A stretch of DNA of 64,000 nt, from contig VZTG01000272.1 of the NCBI GenBank assembly GCA_013397845.1, positions 369,310 through 433,309 of the forward strand, given 5' to 3'. Position 1 is the stretch's first letter. Each line of letters starts with the position of its first letter. The notes under the pieces are model-generated. The model was not told the DNA's origin. It saw nothing but the letters and a program-made list of their open reading frames with translations, and ran no database searches. The stretch is from Melanocharis versteri. Its lineage: Eukaryota > Chordata > Aves > Passeriformes > Melanocharitidae. Below, piece after piece: positions 12,901 through 24,895 of the stretch. The position numbers and the translations under genes are program-made.

Positions 12901-14527
12901 TGATTTCAGAATTCATGTAATTCATTGAAGAGCCACGATCAAATGTATCCTTTGTTTTCACCTAGAATACCAAAATGTGGCAGCCCAGTAATTTTAACAA
13001 ATTGGTTTTGACAAATGTATTGCGGTGAAGAGGGGGTCTTTATTCAATATATTGTTGGTATTAACAAACAAATAAACAAAAATCCCAGTAGCGGGGGGAA
13101 AAAACCCAGTAAACAGCAGAGATGACTTGTGGGAAGTTAGTTTTGTCATGCTGATGTTTGTTCTGGTATTACAAGTTCCATATAAAGTACAGATGTGATA
13201 TTATGAAAGACTAAAAGTTTAATGGCTCCACCTTACACTTTATTGTTGTTTTGTCAATCTGCATAGCTTGCTCTCTCCAGTGATAAGATCTCCATGCTGC
13301 AAATGCCACTCCTCAATCTTGATTTGGATGTGAGAGAAAATGGTGAAATTAAGCCAATTTCTATAGAGATGAATAAGGAAGAGTTGCAGAACCTAATAAA
13401 TGCACTGGAAGCTGCTAATAAGGTATCTTTTACTGATTTAGTCTTTTGTTCCTGACTCTTAATGTACTGATTTATGTTAAGCAAAATTTGTAGAATCATA
13501 GAATAGTTTGGGTTGAAAAGGATCTGTAAAGGTTGTCTAGTCTAAGCTCCCTCTAATGAGCATTGTTCACAAGATCGGGTTGCTCAGAGCCCTGTCCAGC
13601 CTGACCTTGAATATTTCCAGGGGTGGGGCATCTGTGTCCAGTGTTTCACCACACTCATTTTAAAAAATTTCTTCCTAATATCTAGACTAAATCTATTTTC
13701 TTTAATTTAAGAATTAATTACCCCTTTCCTATGCTGAAAGATTGGCGAGAACTCCGATGTTCCCTTAGCTTCACAAAATGTCAGTGTCTGGGAGTTACTT
13801 GGTTCATACTAAGTCCTTTAATTTCCATGGCATAATAAATCAGGAAGAAACTTACAAAGATTACAGTATAATAACCCAAGAAGAGAATTTCAAGTGGAAC
13901 TATAAGGTTTCTGAGATGCTGAAGGGTCTCAGATTTCTTAAAGAAAAGGCTAAGAAAAATGAGGATTTGAAGAAAATGGTGTTTGCATGAAATTACAGCC
14001 CTTAAGAGCTTTCACAGCTTGCTTTCTTGTGGATTTTCTTCCCTGCAAAACTAAATAAAAATAGTATGTGAGCAAGGATTCTTCTGGGACAGACTTCAGT
14101 GTTCACATGCCCTTTGTTCTGCTTGAGAGTCTGTATGGAAGCTGTGGGGTGTGGTCATCTCCTTACTAAGTTCTGTGGGCACACAAAGAAGAATTCACTT
14201 CAGAATTGGTCCCTTGGCTCGGCTTTGTGCAGAAGGAATCTCACTGGACTTGGACTTGCTATTCTACTTTTTGTTTACGGGCAGCTGAAGAATGGTTTGA
14301 GTGCAGTAAAGGGTAAAGAAAATTATTGACAGTGATGGTTGTATGAGGTTGTAAAAGAGGGCTGAGAAAGGAATGGTGTGCTGTCCCGAGGAAAGAAACA
14401 CTTATTCAGTTGCATATTATACTGAAAGAAAAAGGCTTCTTTTCACAGGCTGCGTAAGTTTTGGTCTTAATCAACTTTAATCTCACTCCTTTTCTCCTTT
14501 TTGAAGGTTGTCTTACAGCTGAAATGA
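9921..14527 (+). CDS. COMMD8: COMM domain-containing protein 8 (spliced, five coding exons)
   Basis: The coding sequence is join(9921..9965, 10332..10487, 11466..11618, 13267..13422, 14507..14527), all junctions in phase 0, giving 176 residues (human about 183, with a longer N terminus). COMMD8 is one of ten COMMD proteins that form the heteromeric ring of the Commander/CCC complex, which recycles membrane proteins from endosomes and has been linked to cullin ligases and NF-kB. Residues 1-15 form a short variable head. Residues about 16-110 make the helical N-terminal domain, with the family-like stretch DGICGRAYPRYQDY. The C-terminal COMM domain runs from the invariant tryptophan in QDFDWQ through LALSSDKI and IEMNKEELQNL to the closing VVLQLK. 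The ATG is chosen because it is the first in frame, lies 17-49 bp below the promoter motifs and gives the bird-like start MARLLEKLPPG. The gene is convergent with GABRB1, as in human 4p12. Confidence 0.95.
9966..10331 (+). other. COMMD8 intron 1 (366 bp)
   Basis: The first 100 bases belong to the CpG island; the rest loses CpG quickly. It ends in a good polypyrimidine acceptor, gtttcag. No other feature was seen. Confidence 0.85.
10332..10487 (+). CDS. COMMD8: COMMD8 coding exon 2
   Basis: It spans 52 codons from FLHKVVDGICGR to VGKNISDEE, between a TTTCAG acceptor and a GTAAGG donor. It carries the most recognisable N-terminal-domain motif of COMMD8 (DGICGRAYP) and the WMEVLEE helix. Confidence 0.95.
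10488..11465 (+). other. COMMD8 intron 2 (978 bp)
   Basis: This is AT-rich intron sequence ending in a T-rich tract and TGTAG acceptor. No repeat or exon-like segment was recognised. Confidence 0.85.
11466..11618 (+). CDS. COMMD8: COMMD8 coding exon 3
   Basis: It spans 51 codons from AAQQMIELNSDY to QDFDWQLK, with a TGTAG acceptor and GTGAGA donor. It ends at the start of the COMM domain and includes the conserved tryptophan. Confidence 0.95.
11619..13266 (+). other. COMMD8 intron 3 (1.65 kb)
   Basis: This is AT-rich intronic DNA. I see no coding segment and no repeat I can name. Confidence 0.8.
13267..13422 (+). CDS. COMMD8: COMMD8 coding exon 4
   Basis: It spans 52 codons from LALSSDKISMLQMP to NALEAANK, with a GCATAG acceptor and GTATCT donor. 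It carries most of the beta strands and the final helix of the COMM domain. Confidence 0.95.
13491..13735 (-). mobile_element. CR1 LINE 3' fragment in COMMD8 intron 4
   Basis: The + strand reads as the reverse complement of a CR1 3' end: TAGAATCATAGAATAGTTTG, then a decayed version of the block ending in CTTGAATATTTCCAGGGGTG and TTCTTCCTAATATCTA. The element is therefore inserted on the - strand, 5'-truncated and well diverged. It starts only 68 bp after exon 4. Confidence 0.9.
13736..14506 (+). other. Remainder of COMMD8 intron 4
   Basis: This AT-rich sequence contains a 70-codon open frame (13778-13990, + strand) rich in lysine and glutamate. It has no known motif and no clear splice context, so I do not call it a gene. 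It ends in the T-rich acceptor tttttgaag. Confidence 0.6.
14507..14527 (+). CDS. COMMD8: COMMD8 terminal coding exon 5
   Basis: It is a tiny coding tail, VVLQLK followed by TGA, after the acceptor TTTTTGAAG. The same ending is found in mammalian COMMD8, which confirms the splice and the stop. Confidence 0.95.
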   Translation, partial: VVLQLK

Positions 14528-14692
14528 TGGAATTCAGATCATCAACAGTGTCTGCTGGTGATGGCTCCCCAAATGATTTTGGGAAAAAGTGGATTTACTG
14601 CAAAGCGAAAAGTTTTTGGTGCTGTAAAATACTGAAGTGAGAAGACTGTTATGTCTTGTGACCAAATGGACTACTAATCCTTCAATAAGAAT

Positions 14693-14698
14693 AATAAA
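14693..14698 (+). terminator. AATAAA poly(A) signal, proximal
   Basis: It lies 165 nt after the COMMD8 stop, followed within 10 nt by a short GT-containing stretch. It is a plausible proximal cleavage site. Confidence 0.6.
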
Positions 14699-14961
14699 AT
14701 CTTGTGTCTATTTGACCAAAAATATGAAAATCTAATGTACAGTTGCTTTTATCACTAAAGATTTATAGATGTTTGGAAGAGAATCACTTACAACATGTGC
14801 CATATTTGTTTTGGTAAAACTTTGGCAGTGACTACACAGGTGCCTGGTAAAACTAAGGCATCTGACTTGCATTGTATGTTACCTAATCTAAAGTGCCACG
14901 CTAACAAAGAACGTGAGAGAGTATTTGTAGCATTAATGTATTTATGCTTGTAAATATGGTA

Positions 14962-14967
14962 AATAAA
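14962..14967 (+). terminator. AATAAA poly(A) signal, distal
   Basis: It lies about 435 nt after the stop and is followed by a GT-rich element (CTTTGTGTGTG), the usual downstream signal. This is the better-looking of the two COMMD8 signals. Confidence 0.7.
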
Positions 14968-15081
14968 CACCTGACTTTGTGTGTGAATAATTGTAGTGAA
15001 TTTTTTTGGATTTATGAATCACTAAACTCAATCGTTTTATATGCTGGGGAGAATCACCTTTACAAACAAAAGCAGTGTGGA

Positions 15082-15242
15082 ACAACAGAATAGCTGAGGT
15101 TGGATGTGAGCTCTGGAGGTTATCTTGTCCAGCTTTGCTGCTCAAACAGGGTCACCTAGAGCTGGCTGCTCGGGGCCGTCTCCAGATGTCCTGAGTGTTT
15201 CCCAATGAGTGAGGCACCACAACCTTGCTAGGCACCTTCTTC
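15082..15242 (-). mobile_element. CR1 LINE 3' fragment
   Basis: The + strand carries reverse-complement CR1 sequence: AATAGCTGAGGTTGGATG, TCTGGAGGTTATCTTGTCCA, the AGGGTCACCTAGAGC block and TCCAGATGTCCTGAGTG. It is 5'-truncated, diverged and oriented on the - strand. It belongs to the CR1 group with the 'gaggtcatcttgtccaacc' tail, a different subfamily from the 42-kb copy. Confidence 0.85.
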
Positions 15243-15634
15243 AGAGCTCAGAAATTGTAGAAAAAGCACTGGAGCTTTATTCAGAGTAAAGTTGGAGTTT
15301 TTAGCTTAGTTTTTGTGTCTTAGTTGATAGCTCTTCAATTAAAAATATTAGTGTTTCAGAAGGGGGTGCAGAGAGAGAGCTGACCTGTGTAGACCGTGAG
15401 AAAGATATTCCCAGCTCATTTACTACAGGAGAAAATTGGTAAATTCTGCTCTAAACTTCTCTGAAACCAGATGGAGTTTTGATTGTAGTATGTAATAGAA
15501 GTTAAAAGCCATAACACTAGAGAAGAGTACACCAAAAATCTTATGGTTTCTACTATTTATTAGACCATTTTTTCCATACTTAAAGAGCAAATTCTCTGTA
15601 ATGCTTACATGAATACTAATGTGTGAGTCTCATT

Positions 15635-15654
15635 GTGCGTGTGTGTGTGTGTGT
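15635..15654. repeat. (GT)n microsatellite
   Basis: About ten GT units with one C interruption, just downstream of the CR1 fragment. Confidence 0.9.
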
Positions 15655-18600
15655 TAGGCAAGTTTTATATAAATAAGTAGGCAAATTATTGATGACTTAA
15701 CTTTCTTCATAGTTTCAAAATCTTGAGTTTCTTCCTTCCACTGTATTTTTTTGTGCCATAGGTTTTCATACATGCAAAGTTTAATACACTAATACAAAAT
15801 AATGGACTTCAGAGGACTGGTCACAGAAGAGGAGGACTAGAAGCTCTTATAGAAAGGCTTCTATAGAAAGAATTTTAATAGGTTACATGAATAGGAAACC
15901 TAAATATGTATCACAACTAGCAGAGAAGTTTTGTAGGTCAGAAAATGTTTTTAAAAATATGTATGCATGTAAAAGGTATTGTTTCGCTTTTATTTGGTAC
16001 CGGTATATTTAATTAGATACATGTGTTCCGTGTCAGCAATTGAAGAAAGAAAGAGTGGAGAAGTGGGTAAAGAGTTGTAAAGATGAAAGACTGGAAGATG
16101 TATCTTACAGTGAAAGGACTGCAACCTGTAACAGATACGGCTTGATCGTTGTCTTGAACTTCCATAAGCAACAAATTTCATAATGGATCAAATAACAGAT
16201 AAAGGCCTTGTATAAATGGTACAAAATTCAAGCTAAAAATCAGGTTGGAATCGATAATTGTTTAGTTTTATTAAAAATCTGGGAAGAGTTACTGCAGGTT
16301 GTCCAGTAGCATGTTTAGGATGATGGCTGCTTTTTAATTGTGAGTGTAAGGAATAAATTTACGAAGTCTATTTATTTTATTTATAGGTATATTTGTGTTG
16401 TGTACGCTTTTTCTTTCCCTCTAGATCTAGTTGCTCCATAGGAGAATATGGCCTTATGTGTTTAAATGCTCCTTGTGTTGTCTGATGTGTGTCTCTTGCC
16501 TGTATGATGGGAATGTATTGCTAAAAGGCTTTTCTAGGGAAAAAAAGGCTTTATTTCTTATTTTTATTGTTGCCATGCTGTTTTTATAATTTAGGACAAA
16601 AGGACTGAGAACTACTTTTATTTATAGTAGCAGATTTAACAACAGCAATTCATTTCATAAAAGTGTACACTGTCAAGTTTGAGATGTTGTTTGGATAGAA
16701 GAAACTTGTGTGTGGATGTATTCTTACAATTTATAGATGTACTGTGAAAACGAAAAAAACCAAATACCTAGAAAGTCTGTACTTCAATGAAAGGTAGACA
16801 TTTAAAACTAATTTTTAGTGTGTTGCTGAAGTGAACTTTTGTGTTGCTATTTCTTAGTTTTTAAGATCAACTGTTCAAAAATACAAAATAGTGGTATTTT
16901 CTCAACAATAAAAGGCCACAAATAATAACTTCCATTTTTATGTACAGCCAGTGAGACTTCTGTTGCAGAATCTGCTACCTCTCTTACTGATAGCAATATT
17001 TTAAAATGTAGATGCTATTTTCAATATTTCTGACTTTTTCTTAATAGTAGACTTAAAGTGTTTACATAGTTTCATTTTGAATTTTCTAGCAAGTTATGTA
17101 ATAATGGATTTCTAATTAAGGGTATGTGGTGGTGTTTAGTATCATCCTATATTTGTCTGTCCTTTACCTTTACACTGAACAGAAAAGGCTGAAAAATCTT
17201 TTTTCAATTATTTTTTGCTTTAACAAGAAGACAGGTTTCTGATACTGCTGTTGTTGACAGAAATAAGTGTGCAATGAGATGCTTTTTTTAATAGGGGTTA
17301 GACTTTATTGAAAATCTGAGTATTTTTTATATAACCATCAATATTGTGTTTCTAATAGGGGGCATAGCAACACCGTGTGAATGGCTAGAGGGGGACAGGA
17401 GCAGCAGCTGATGAGCAGTTGAGAACTAGCAGCTAAAACACAGCATTGCATTTGAAATGTGCATCCTGACCTTACATCTCTACAGAGAAATGTGAAGTGC
17501 ATAATGGCTTCCACCAGATGGCAAGGAAAAGGAACAAAAAGAATGGAGAAGAGAGCTTGCTCTTTATACCTTCTGTCAGAAAATGTTTTTTTCTGTCTTT
17601 GCTCAGAGAATTAGGTACTTCTGGAACAAGCAAGGTCTCCTGTTGTGACAGATAAGGCATTTGTGGAGAGTGTACCGGACCACATTAATGCAAAAAGCCA
17701 GTGCTTTCACAAGACCCATTACACTGGTGTCATCTTCAGCTACGCTGCTGAATGCAGGTAGACATGAGCAGGTAGCAAACAGGACAAACCTACACAGGAC
17801 AGAAGCATCTGAAACAAGCCAGGAGCACGTCTGTCAAGTGTGCCCAGCCATGCTCCCTCCCGGCTGAGGAACAGCAGGATGGGTAAAGATGTTGGCATTG
17901 CATTTCCACACAGAGGTTTTCACAAAATGTGAAGCATTGCCATGCATGTCACAGCCCCTGGAGGAGCTGTATGCTGGGACCAGAGTTAAATAAAACTGCA
18001 CTAGTAACAAAAACTGAGGAGAGTTTGTAATGTGAGGAGCCCCACTCACAAAGAAACATGTGCCTGTGACTAAGAATTAGGCCAAAAGTGTGAGGGTTTA
18101 AAGAGACCCCATTAGCATTAAATAACTCAATTTTTTCCTTGCTTTTCTGCTCTATTTGCCTATATCTGTATTTTCCTATGTTCTTCCATGCATGAGCTCA
18201 TTCTAATTAACTGGCTGCAGCATGTGGAACAGCTTTGGAGTTTGCCCATCCCACCACATTAACTGGTAAATATTGTTCCCAGAAGATGCTGCCCCTTTGG
18301 CCCAACTCAAGAACACGGGCTCCTATTCTCCCAGTCTTCACCCAGCAGAGCAGCTCACTTCTGGGTCCTGCAGTGGCATGGGCAAAAAGCCCCCCATAAA
18401 TATGTTCACGAAATCTCTCTGGTTTTGCAGGTACTAAGGTGAGACCTCTTGAGTATGTAATTTACACCAGAAACAAAACTTTGCACAGGAGGCTTTTTGA
18501 ACCAAAAGCTGATGAAATTAGTACCTACGTTATAATAGACACACTATATGAAGTTTTAGTTTCACCACGTAAAAAGCACCTACAGAAATTCACATTGCAT

Positions 18601-21600
18601 AAACAGACCTGTAATTTGAATCAGAAAATGCAGCATATCTTGATACAAAATATAAAAGTGAATTATAAAAATAATGTTACTTGCCCTCCACTGGCATTCA
18701 TTGCACTTTTCACTGTTTCACAGAAATCTTCCCTTGACTTCAGAAAAAACCCACGTTTTTAATATCAACCATATCAGCTTTGATCTTGGTATGCTAAAGG
18801 GAGCTAGAACTGTATCTGAACAGCAAACTGTCAGTATGGAATTGACTATTGTTAAAAAACTGCTTTTGCAACAAAGCAATTATATATGTCAAGAAGCTGT
18901 ATTTTTAAAATATCTAAATAAGCCTGTAGAACATTTCTAAGTTCTGAAGCAAGCCTTTCTGATGGGAAACATGCTGAGACATAATTATGCTTTCTTCTGA
19001 AAGGTGGTTTTAAGAACCAGTAACACCCTACCCTGAAGTATGCACATTTTACTATCATTTTGAGTTGTGAATTAATATTTATAATGCCATATCAGCAGTA
19101 AAGGGTTTTTACTCTTCTGGTACTAAAGAATGCTTTCATAAGTGCAGCAGGATAGTCTGTAAGTTTGTATTTTTTTAACTTCTTTAAATCAACCTCAATT
19201 ACATTTGGTGGTATACGCTCTTTCCTCTGTAAAATTATAGTTCATACTCGCTTCAGGACTTCTCCAGAAAGACCAAAAGGCCCCTACCAAAACCTAGAAA
19301 AGGAGGCAAATATCACAGATTCATTCTTTGGACTTTTGCAGGCCTATGTGGAGAGTCCTACATAGAGAAGGCTCTGACTATTTTTAAGCATTGGGTTAGT
19401 CAGCTAATTTAGCTAATAGAGTAATGAAAGGCACTGGAAGGTATGGGGATTTTTCAAACTAGGAACTGCTACAGGTCCACAGGGACTGCTTTGGTGATGG
19501 ACTATCTGTGGGGAAGGATTCCTAGCATCATACAGATTAAATAAATTTTTTTTGTGTCTACAGTAAAAGAATATTTTTTGGGGGGAATGTAGAGGTTTCA
19601 GATCTGCCGTATTTCTGTTGATATTGATTTAAATGGGAGCCAGAGCAGTGTTGGATGATCTAATAAGAACTGCTATTAACTTCCTTTGTAAAACCCAATC
19701 CTGAATTCTTTACTTATGCCAAAGTCTCATTCAGCTCTTTTTTGAAATGATGATTTGCCAGCTTTGTTTCAGAAATGTTAGCTACAGTACAAAACATTCA
19801 AAGTTTCATCTGAAAATCTAAAGAAAATCAGATAATATGTTGTCAGCTAGATCAAAACAGCAAATGACATTTCAGAGATGGGAACAAGGAAACTGGTATG
19901 TTCACAGATGTGAATGAGATGGCTGATGTTCTCACTGAAATGCATGATCTGCTGAAAGAAACCATCTTTATGAACATTTTTGGCAGTGTGATTGATTTTA
20001 TACTTCTGCATGAGACTGTGCCGGTACAGAGAGCCAGGGATGAGTTAAAAGGAATTATCAGAGACCATCTCTAGACATATGACATGCTTCTGCTGCCATG
20101 TAATTATTTTAGGTCCTCATTGGTGTTGATACTCAAACGCAATTGGACTTTGCAAAAAAAAGGTGTAGAAGCGTGAATACCAGGCCATTTCTTAGACTGG
20201 CATCAGAATGAGACAAGAAATGATGTTTTTATAATTCTGGGAGACTCAAGACTACTCAAAAAATTATTGAGAAATCCACAGGTCAAGGAGCAAACAACAT
20301 AATTAGAGTTAACTGCACTCTCCAAGACAGCAAGTAGACCAAAGTCACCTGGTCTTCTTTTAAGAAATGCCAGATTTTTTATTTGTCACTTAATTCTTTC
20401 ACCCCATGCATATACATTTCGGCATTATTACATGCTGAAATTCATTATTCTTGTGTTATCTCTTGCCTTCCTTGGGCTGCAGGGTGCTTGGTTGCCCATG
20501 GAAGGAGGGAGAAATATACTTTTACAGTCACAGATGTGGGGAGGTCATGCTTTGTAATACAGAAACCCTTTTTAAAGTATTTTTTTGCATATCAGATATA
20601 ATCCAGCCTTTTTTTTTACTAATACTCCCAAGGACGTGTCAGCAATGCATCCTCAGTATGCGAGAATTCATGAGAATAGGCTCATTGGTGATGGGAAACA
20701 GCTGGTGGAACATGGCCCTCAGGCCCTGGGTGACTTTCCTTGTGATTTATGTCAAGAAATCCTCCACAGGCAGTACAAAGGGGTGGAGCATTTCCTGTAA
20801 GGGTGAGCTGGGTGAACCAGCAGATATTCTGAAATAGCAACCTCTGTGCTGTTCAGTGGTAGCGTAAAGCAATGCAATGTCAAAAATATTCCTGTTTCAT
20901 TGAAAAGACTATTTTTTGTGTCTAATAAGTTTGGAGTTCATCAAGCTTCTTTCTGCCAGAGAAGAGGGGTGGATTACTGTGAGCTTTGTCCTCTGCTAAG
21001 CCAGCTGCTTTGTTGAAACTTGTAGGAATGTAGTATCTCATAGATCCTTACTGTTCTGTTAGCTTTTGGTGGAAATTATCAATGGATTCAAATATTGTTG
21101 GGAGATGCCCAGGTAGGCACACAAATATACACGCTCAGGGACAGTAGAAACTCAACGCCTTGGGAAACTGAGCCAGAAGTGACTTCCAGCAGAAATTGCC
21201 TGAGAGCTGCACAAACTGTGTGGGAGTTTAGCTAAAACCTAATTAGCAATAGGACCTTCTCTGTGCTGACCTTGAAGTCTGGTTCCTCACGGTAGGGAAA
21301 CTACTGAAGTACAACAGTGAGGGAACTTAGCATTACAGCATTAGTCACCTTTATTGCATGAAGCCAAATTACTCCAACCTACTAATGGGAAGAGATTGTG
21401 TTTCTTTTGAGCTCCCTGATTTCTAGCTCCAAATGGCAATGTACCGGGGTAACCCTTAAACAGACTCATTTTGCCATCCCATGCCACTAATAACCACTGG
21501 CTTTTCCTTGCTGCCAAGCTATTGCTCTCAAGACAGAAATGTTTGCTTCGGCTTTTTTCTCCAGAAGTAGTTGTGCCTACAGTTAGTGGCTCTTGCCTCT

Positions 21601-21853
21601 GTGTGTGGTGGGGTTAATAGTCCCTGCTGCCAAACTTTGCACCAAGAGCTGGCAGCTGTTCCCTGACTCAAGGTTGTGCTTCCAGCTCTCAGTGCAGACA
21701 GGCCTTGGTGTGTGCTGCTCAAAATGGGCTGCAGGGCCAGGATTTGGGTCGGTGGCGGCATGTGTTGAAAGTCCCCTGGGGCAGAAGGGTAGACTCCTAA
21801 GGAGTTTTGCATTTGCGCTGCTCTTGCTTTGTTAATGGCTTTTACTCTGCTCC

Positions 21854-21871
21854 TTTTTTTTTTTTTTTTTT
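21854..21871. repeat. Poly-T run
   Basis: Eighteen T in a row. It explains the lysine-rich open frame on the opposite strand. Confidence 0.9.
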
Positions 21872-24225
21872 GCTTGGAACTGTACAATGTAACTGCTTTT
21901 AGTCCATGTGTCTATCATCTGTGCCAGAAGTGTCTGGCTGAACCATAAACTAGAAAAATATGTGTATGCAGATGTTAAGGGCCTACAAAAAAAATGCTGA
22001 AAACCAGTAAAGCTGATCTTTGCCTTTGTAGTCAAAGATAAAGGATCCCTTTTTTTTTTAACCTAAAGTCTTTTTTTGATATCATATTGGATGTTGGCTC
22101 TTCCAAAATGTTCACTGCAGCTGTAAGGAGACATTGTAGTATCTCTTCACCACTGGATCAGCTGGACTTAGTTACTGACCTGAGGTTTGTCTGTGAATAT
22201 CTTTGGGAAATCATCATTGGGTAATGCAAAAACATGGGTCACTGATGGTTGTTATATTTTACACTACAAATCTGCAGAATGTATTACTTTCTTTGAATTA
22301 ATTGTTGTGTATAAGCACAAAGCAGGAAAATTCCATGGCTCACGGACTTATTCTGTAAAGTCTCGTTCCAGTTCAAAGAATTCAAAACTATTTAATGGGA
22401 TATGTGTTTGCGATGGACAGCACATATGGTCCTACTGCTATCTCCCTCCTGGGGCTATTTTTTGCAGTTATGCGAAGTTCAGTTTGCAAGAGTTCCTTAT
22501 GTTCTCTGTATTCTTTATTTTACAATACCAATATGATTAGTTTCCACTGAAATATTCTTGATATAAACATTGCTTAACTATGACTCAAAACTTAATCAAA
22601 CCATCCCATGTGGGATCCGTGTTTAAAAATCATTTGGAGTTGTTTCAGGGAGGGGATAGGCATACATAGCCTATTCAGAAGAGCCATTTGTCTGAATTAA
22701 TATTTGTCCTGAATCACCTCAACTTGTACTCAGTGGCTGATTAATCTTGTAAAATTCTGCAATTCTTTAGTAAACTGGAGGTTAAAGGTTGTAGCAGCAG
22801 AGAGAAGACGTCTGAGGAGACCACCATTGTGCTCCATTGAACTTGGGATGAGAATGGGACTTTGGAGCCCACAGAAAAACGGATCGTTTCACAGACCCCC
22901 TTAGATTAGCAACGTCAAATGCCCGATTTGCAGCCTTATAATTTTAGTAGTCAGTAAATTAAACCTATTCCCTGTCTTGTTTGGTGATTCTATGATTCCA
23001 CTTCTTTCTGCAGAAGCCTGCTGCACAGACAAAGGGAAGGGGCAGCAGGCCCTGGTCTGTGAGAAGGTTCAGGTCTCGCACAATGTGACAAATCATAACA
23101 TGTAGGAGGGTTTAATTTATTATTATGTTCTGATTAAAGAGATTGCAATGTCAGTTGGCAATGAGGTCATCAGCTGACCTTACTGCCAGGCAATGAGGAG
23201 CTACTGAAAAATCTTTCCACATCACTTTTTTTGTTTGTATCCTGACCAATGTTCCTTTCTGCACCAGCTTCCATTGATAATACCCCCTCAGTACCTACAT
23301 AGACTCTGTTGGCTTGTATATCTTGACTCTCCTAAAAGTATGAAACACTTGCAACATGAAAAAAAGCCCAACTGATAGCAGTTTCAACAAAATGCTATGT
23401 TAGGCAATATAGTGTCGGAACAATTGGCAATAGAGAAGGGAAATGGATTTAATACAGATAGAAGATGACTGACCTATTGCTTCTCAGTTGCATGGACGTT
23501 GCTAGTCCTTTGCCTGTGGCTCCTTGGCTGGAGTTGTGTCGGGCAATAGGCAGCCAGGTAGGAAGTGGCAGCTCCTCAGTAGGAGCACACCCAGCATTGC
23601 CAGTGTGCCCTAAGACTCAGCTGCATCTCCTCGTCCTCAGTAGAATAAAGAAATATGACGGAAACTGCAGAAATTTCCTCAGACATCTACCAAATTTTGG
23701 GAGAATGTTGGCATTACCAGCCACAGGAAACCTGGGAGTTAAGAAAAATCTTTACCTGGAATATCCCTCAGAGTTGCTTCAAGGAATGAATACGTGTTTG
23801 TCTACTTTTTAATACAAAATTACATATGGCACAATTGTTCTCATAAATATCAACTTTGCTACTTTGTGGAAATAACAAAATTCTATTGAGATCAAATCAG
23901 CTGATTCCTTGCTTGGAAACTCAGTGGGATTTCTCTCTGCTACCCTTTCTTTCTTTTGAAGATCTCTGCCTCTGAAAATGTGATTTGACTTCTCCTTGAG
24001 TGATACTTCTCACACACACTACGGAAATACTTCCCAGTATAACTATTAAGTTTGAAGTGAAGCATGGCGCAATAGTTATAATCCTTTAAACTGTAATTTC
24101 TTCAAATTTCTCTACACTCTAAATGGTGAAAGACAATGACATAGGTACTACTAGTAGTTTGTGTTGTTTGGAAGCATGCTGCTGTGAGCTGCCAATATGT
24201 GATAAGAAATACAGTGGGACAAATT

Positions 24226-24231
24226 TTTATT
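24226..24231 (-). terminator. Putative GABRB1 poly(A) signal
   Basis: TTTATT on the + strand is AATAAA on the - strand, 317 nt beyond the GABRB1 stop. It is the first canonical signal I found downstream of the stop. Longer 3' UTR isoforms using signals further left (about 23116 or 22514) are possible. Confidence 0.5.
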
Positions 24232-24547
24232 CCACTTAAAACAAATTAAATTGGGTACAGAAATGTCGTGGGTGATGCATAAACTTTATAAAAATACAGG
24301 TAGAGTGATTTTTCTCAAGATGCTCCTTAAGAGCTGATCTGTACTATTGTGATCTAAATGTTGTGACCCTGGATTTGTGTTGGGTTGTTGTTTTTTTTAA
24401 AGCTTAAATCTAGAAGTTTTCCATGGCTGAGTATCTTACACTGAACATGGAACATTATAGCTACTGCAGTTCTTCAGGATTAATGAAATTGAGAAGGAAA
24501 AGAAGCAAGTCTAATTTTGTTAGTCTGTGGTAACATTATTGCATGAA
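24232..24547 (-). other. GABRB1: GABRB1 3' untranslated region (minimum)
   Basis: This stretch lies between the stop codon and the first AATAAA on the - strand. The true 3' end needs transcript data. Confidence 0.5.
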
Positions 24548-24895
24548 TTAGTGGACATAATACAGCCAGTAAACAACATTGAAAAGAATAAACATAATGG
24601 GAAAGACCATTCTGGACCACTTGTCTATCAGGTTAACATCAGTCAAATCAGGGATTTTGACTTTGATCTGGGATGCCCTCCTGCGTAAGTGTCCTTTTTT
24701 ATGGAGCCTGTGCCTGTCCAGAGCACTCCTGCTGTAGAGGTCTCTGCTGGAAGTGGCTCTTCTGTACTGCAGGTTGGCACTGTCGTATGTGTACGTGGTG
24801 GCTCGGGGGTCACGGAGGCTCATGAACACATCTGAGCTGCCAACGTCATTTCGTGTTTCAAGTGGTCTGAGAAGCATGTTTCCATGGGCATCAAC
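24548..24895 (-). CDS. GABRB1: GABRB1 exon 9 (terminal coding exon)
   Basis: It spans 115 codons plus stop, after a CCACAG acceptor. It starts VDAHGN, runs through the variable part of the M3-M4 cytoplasmic loop, the basic phosphorylation motif LRRRASQ (equivalent to beta-1 Ser409) and the strongly conserved IKVKIPDLTDVN, and ends with M4 and WLYYVH. The cytoplasmic loop differs from mammals at many positions, as expected for this fast-evolving segment. Confidence 0.96.
   Translation of the reverse strand, partial: VDAHGNMLLRPLETRNDVGSSDVFMSLRDPRATTYTYDSANLQYRRATSSRDLYSRSALDRHRLHKKGHLRRRASQIKVKIPDLTDVNLIDKWSRMVFPIMFILFNVVYWLYYVH

Larger units (their letters stand above)
14528..14985 (+). other. 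COMMD8: COMMD8 3' untranslated region
   Basis: The region runs from the stop codon to the presumed cleavage site after the second AATAAA. The 3' limit is inferred from poly(A) signals, not observed. Confidence 0.65.
14986..24225. other. Intergenic spacer between convergent COMMD8 and GABRB1
   Basis: About 9.2 kb separates the two 3' ends. It contains a CR1 fragment, a GT microsatellite and a poly-T run, listed separately. The rest is AT-rich with no recognisable exon. A few frames of 70-130 codons (for example around 20450-20840) overlap each other in different phases and have no domain signature, so they are not called. Confidence 0.75.

Noticed and set aside
13778..13990. 70-codon lysine/glutamate-rich frame in COMMD8 intron 4
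   Set aside because: It has no upstream promoter, no acceptor with the right phase and no family match; it is probably chance in AT-rich DNA.
20451..20837. Overlapping 128- and 71-codon + strand frames in the intergenic spacer
   Set aside because: Different phases overlap over the same DNA, there is no recognised motif, and the region includes poly-T-derived phenylalanine runs.
22984..22998. GTGATTCTATGATTC, similar to the CR1 tail repeat in the sense direction
   Set aside because: The preceding 200 bp do not match the CR1 3' UTR, so one tail-like word is not enough.
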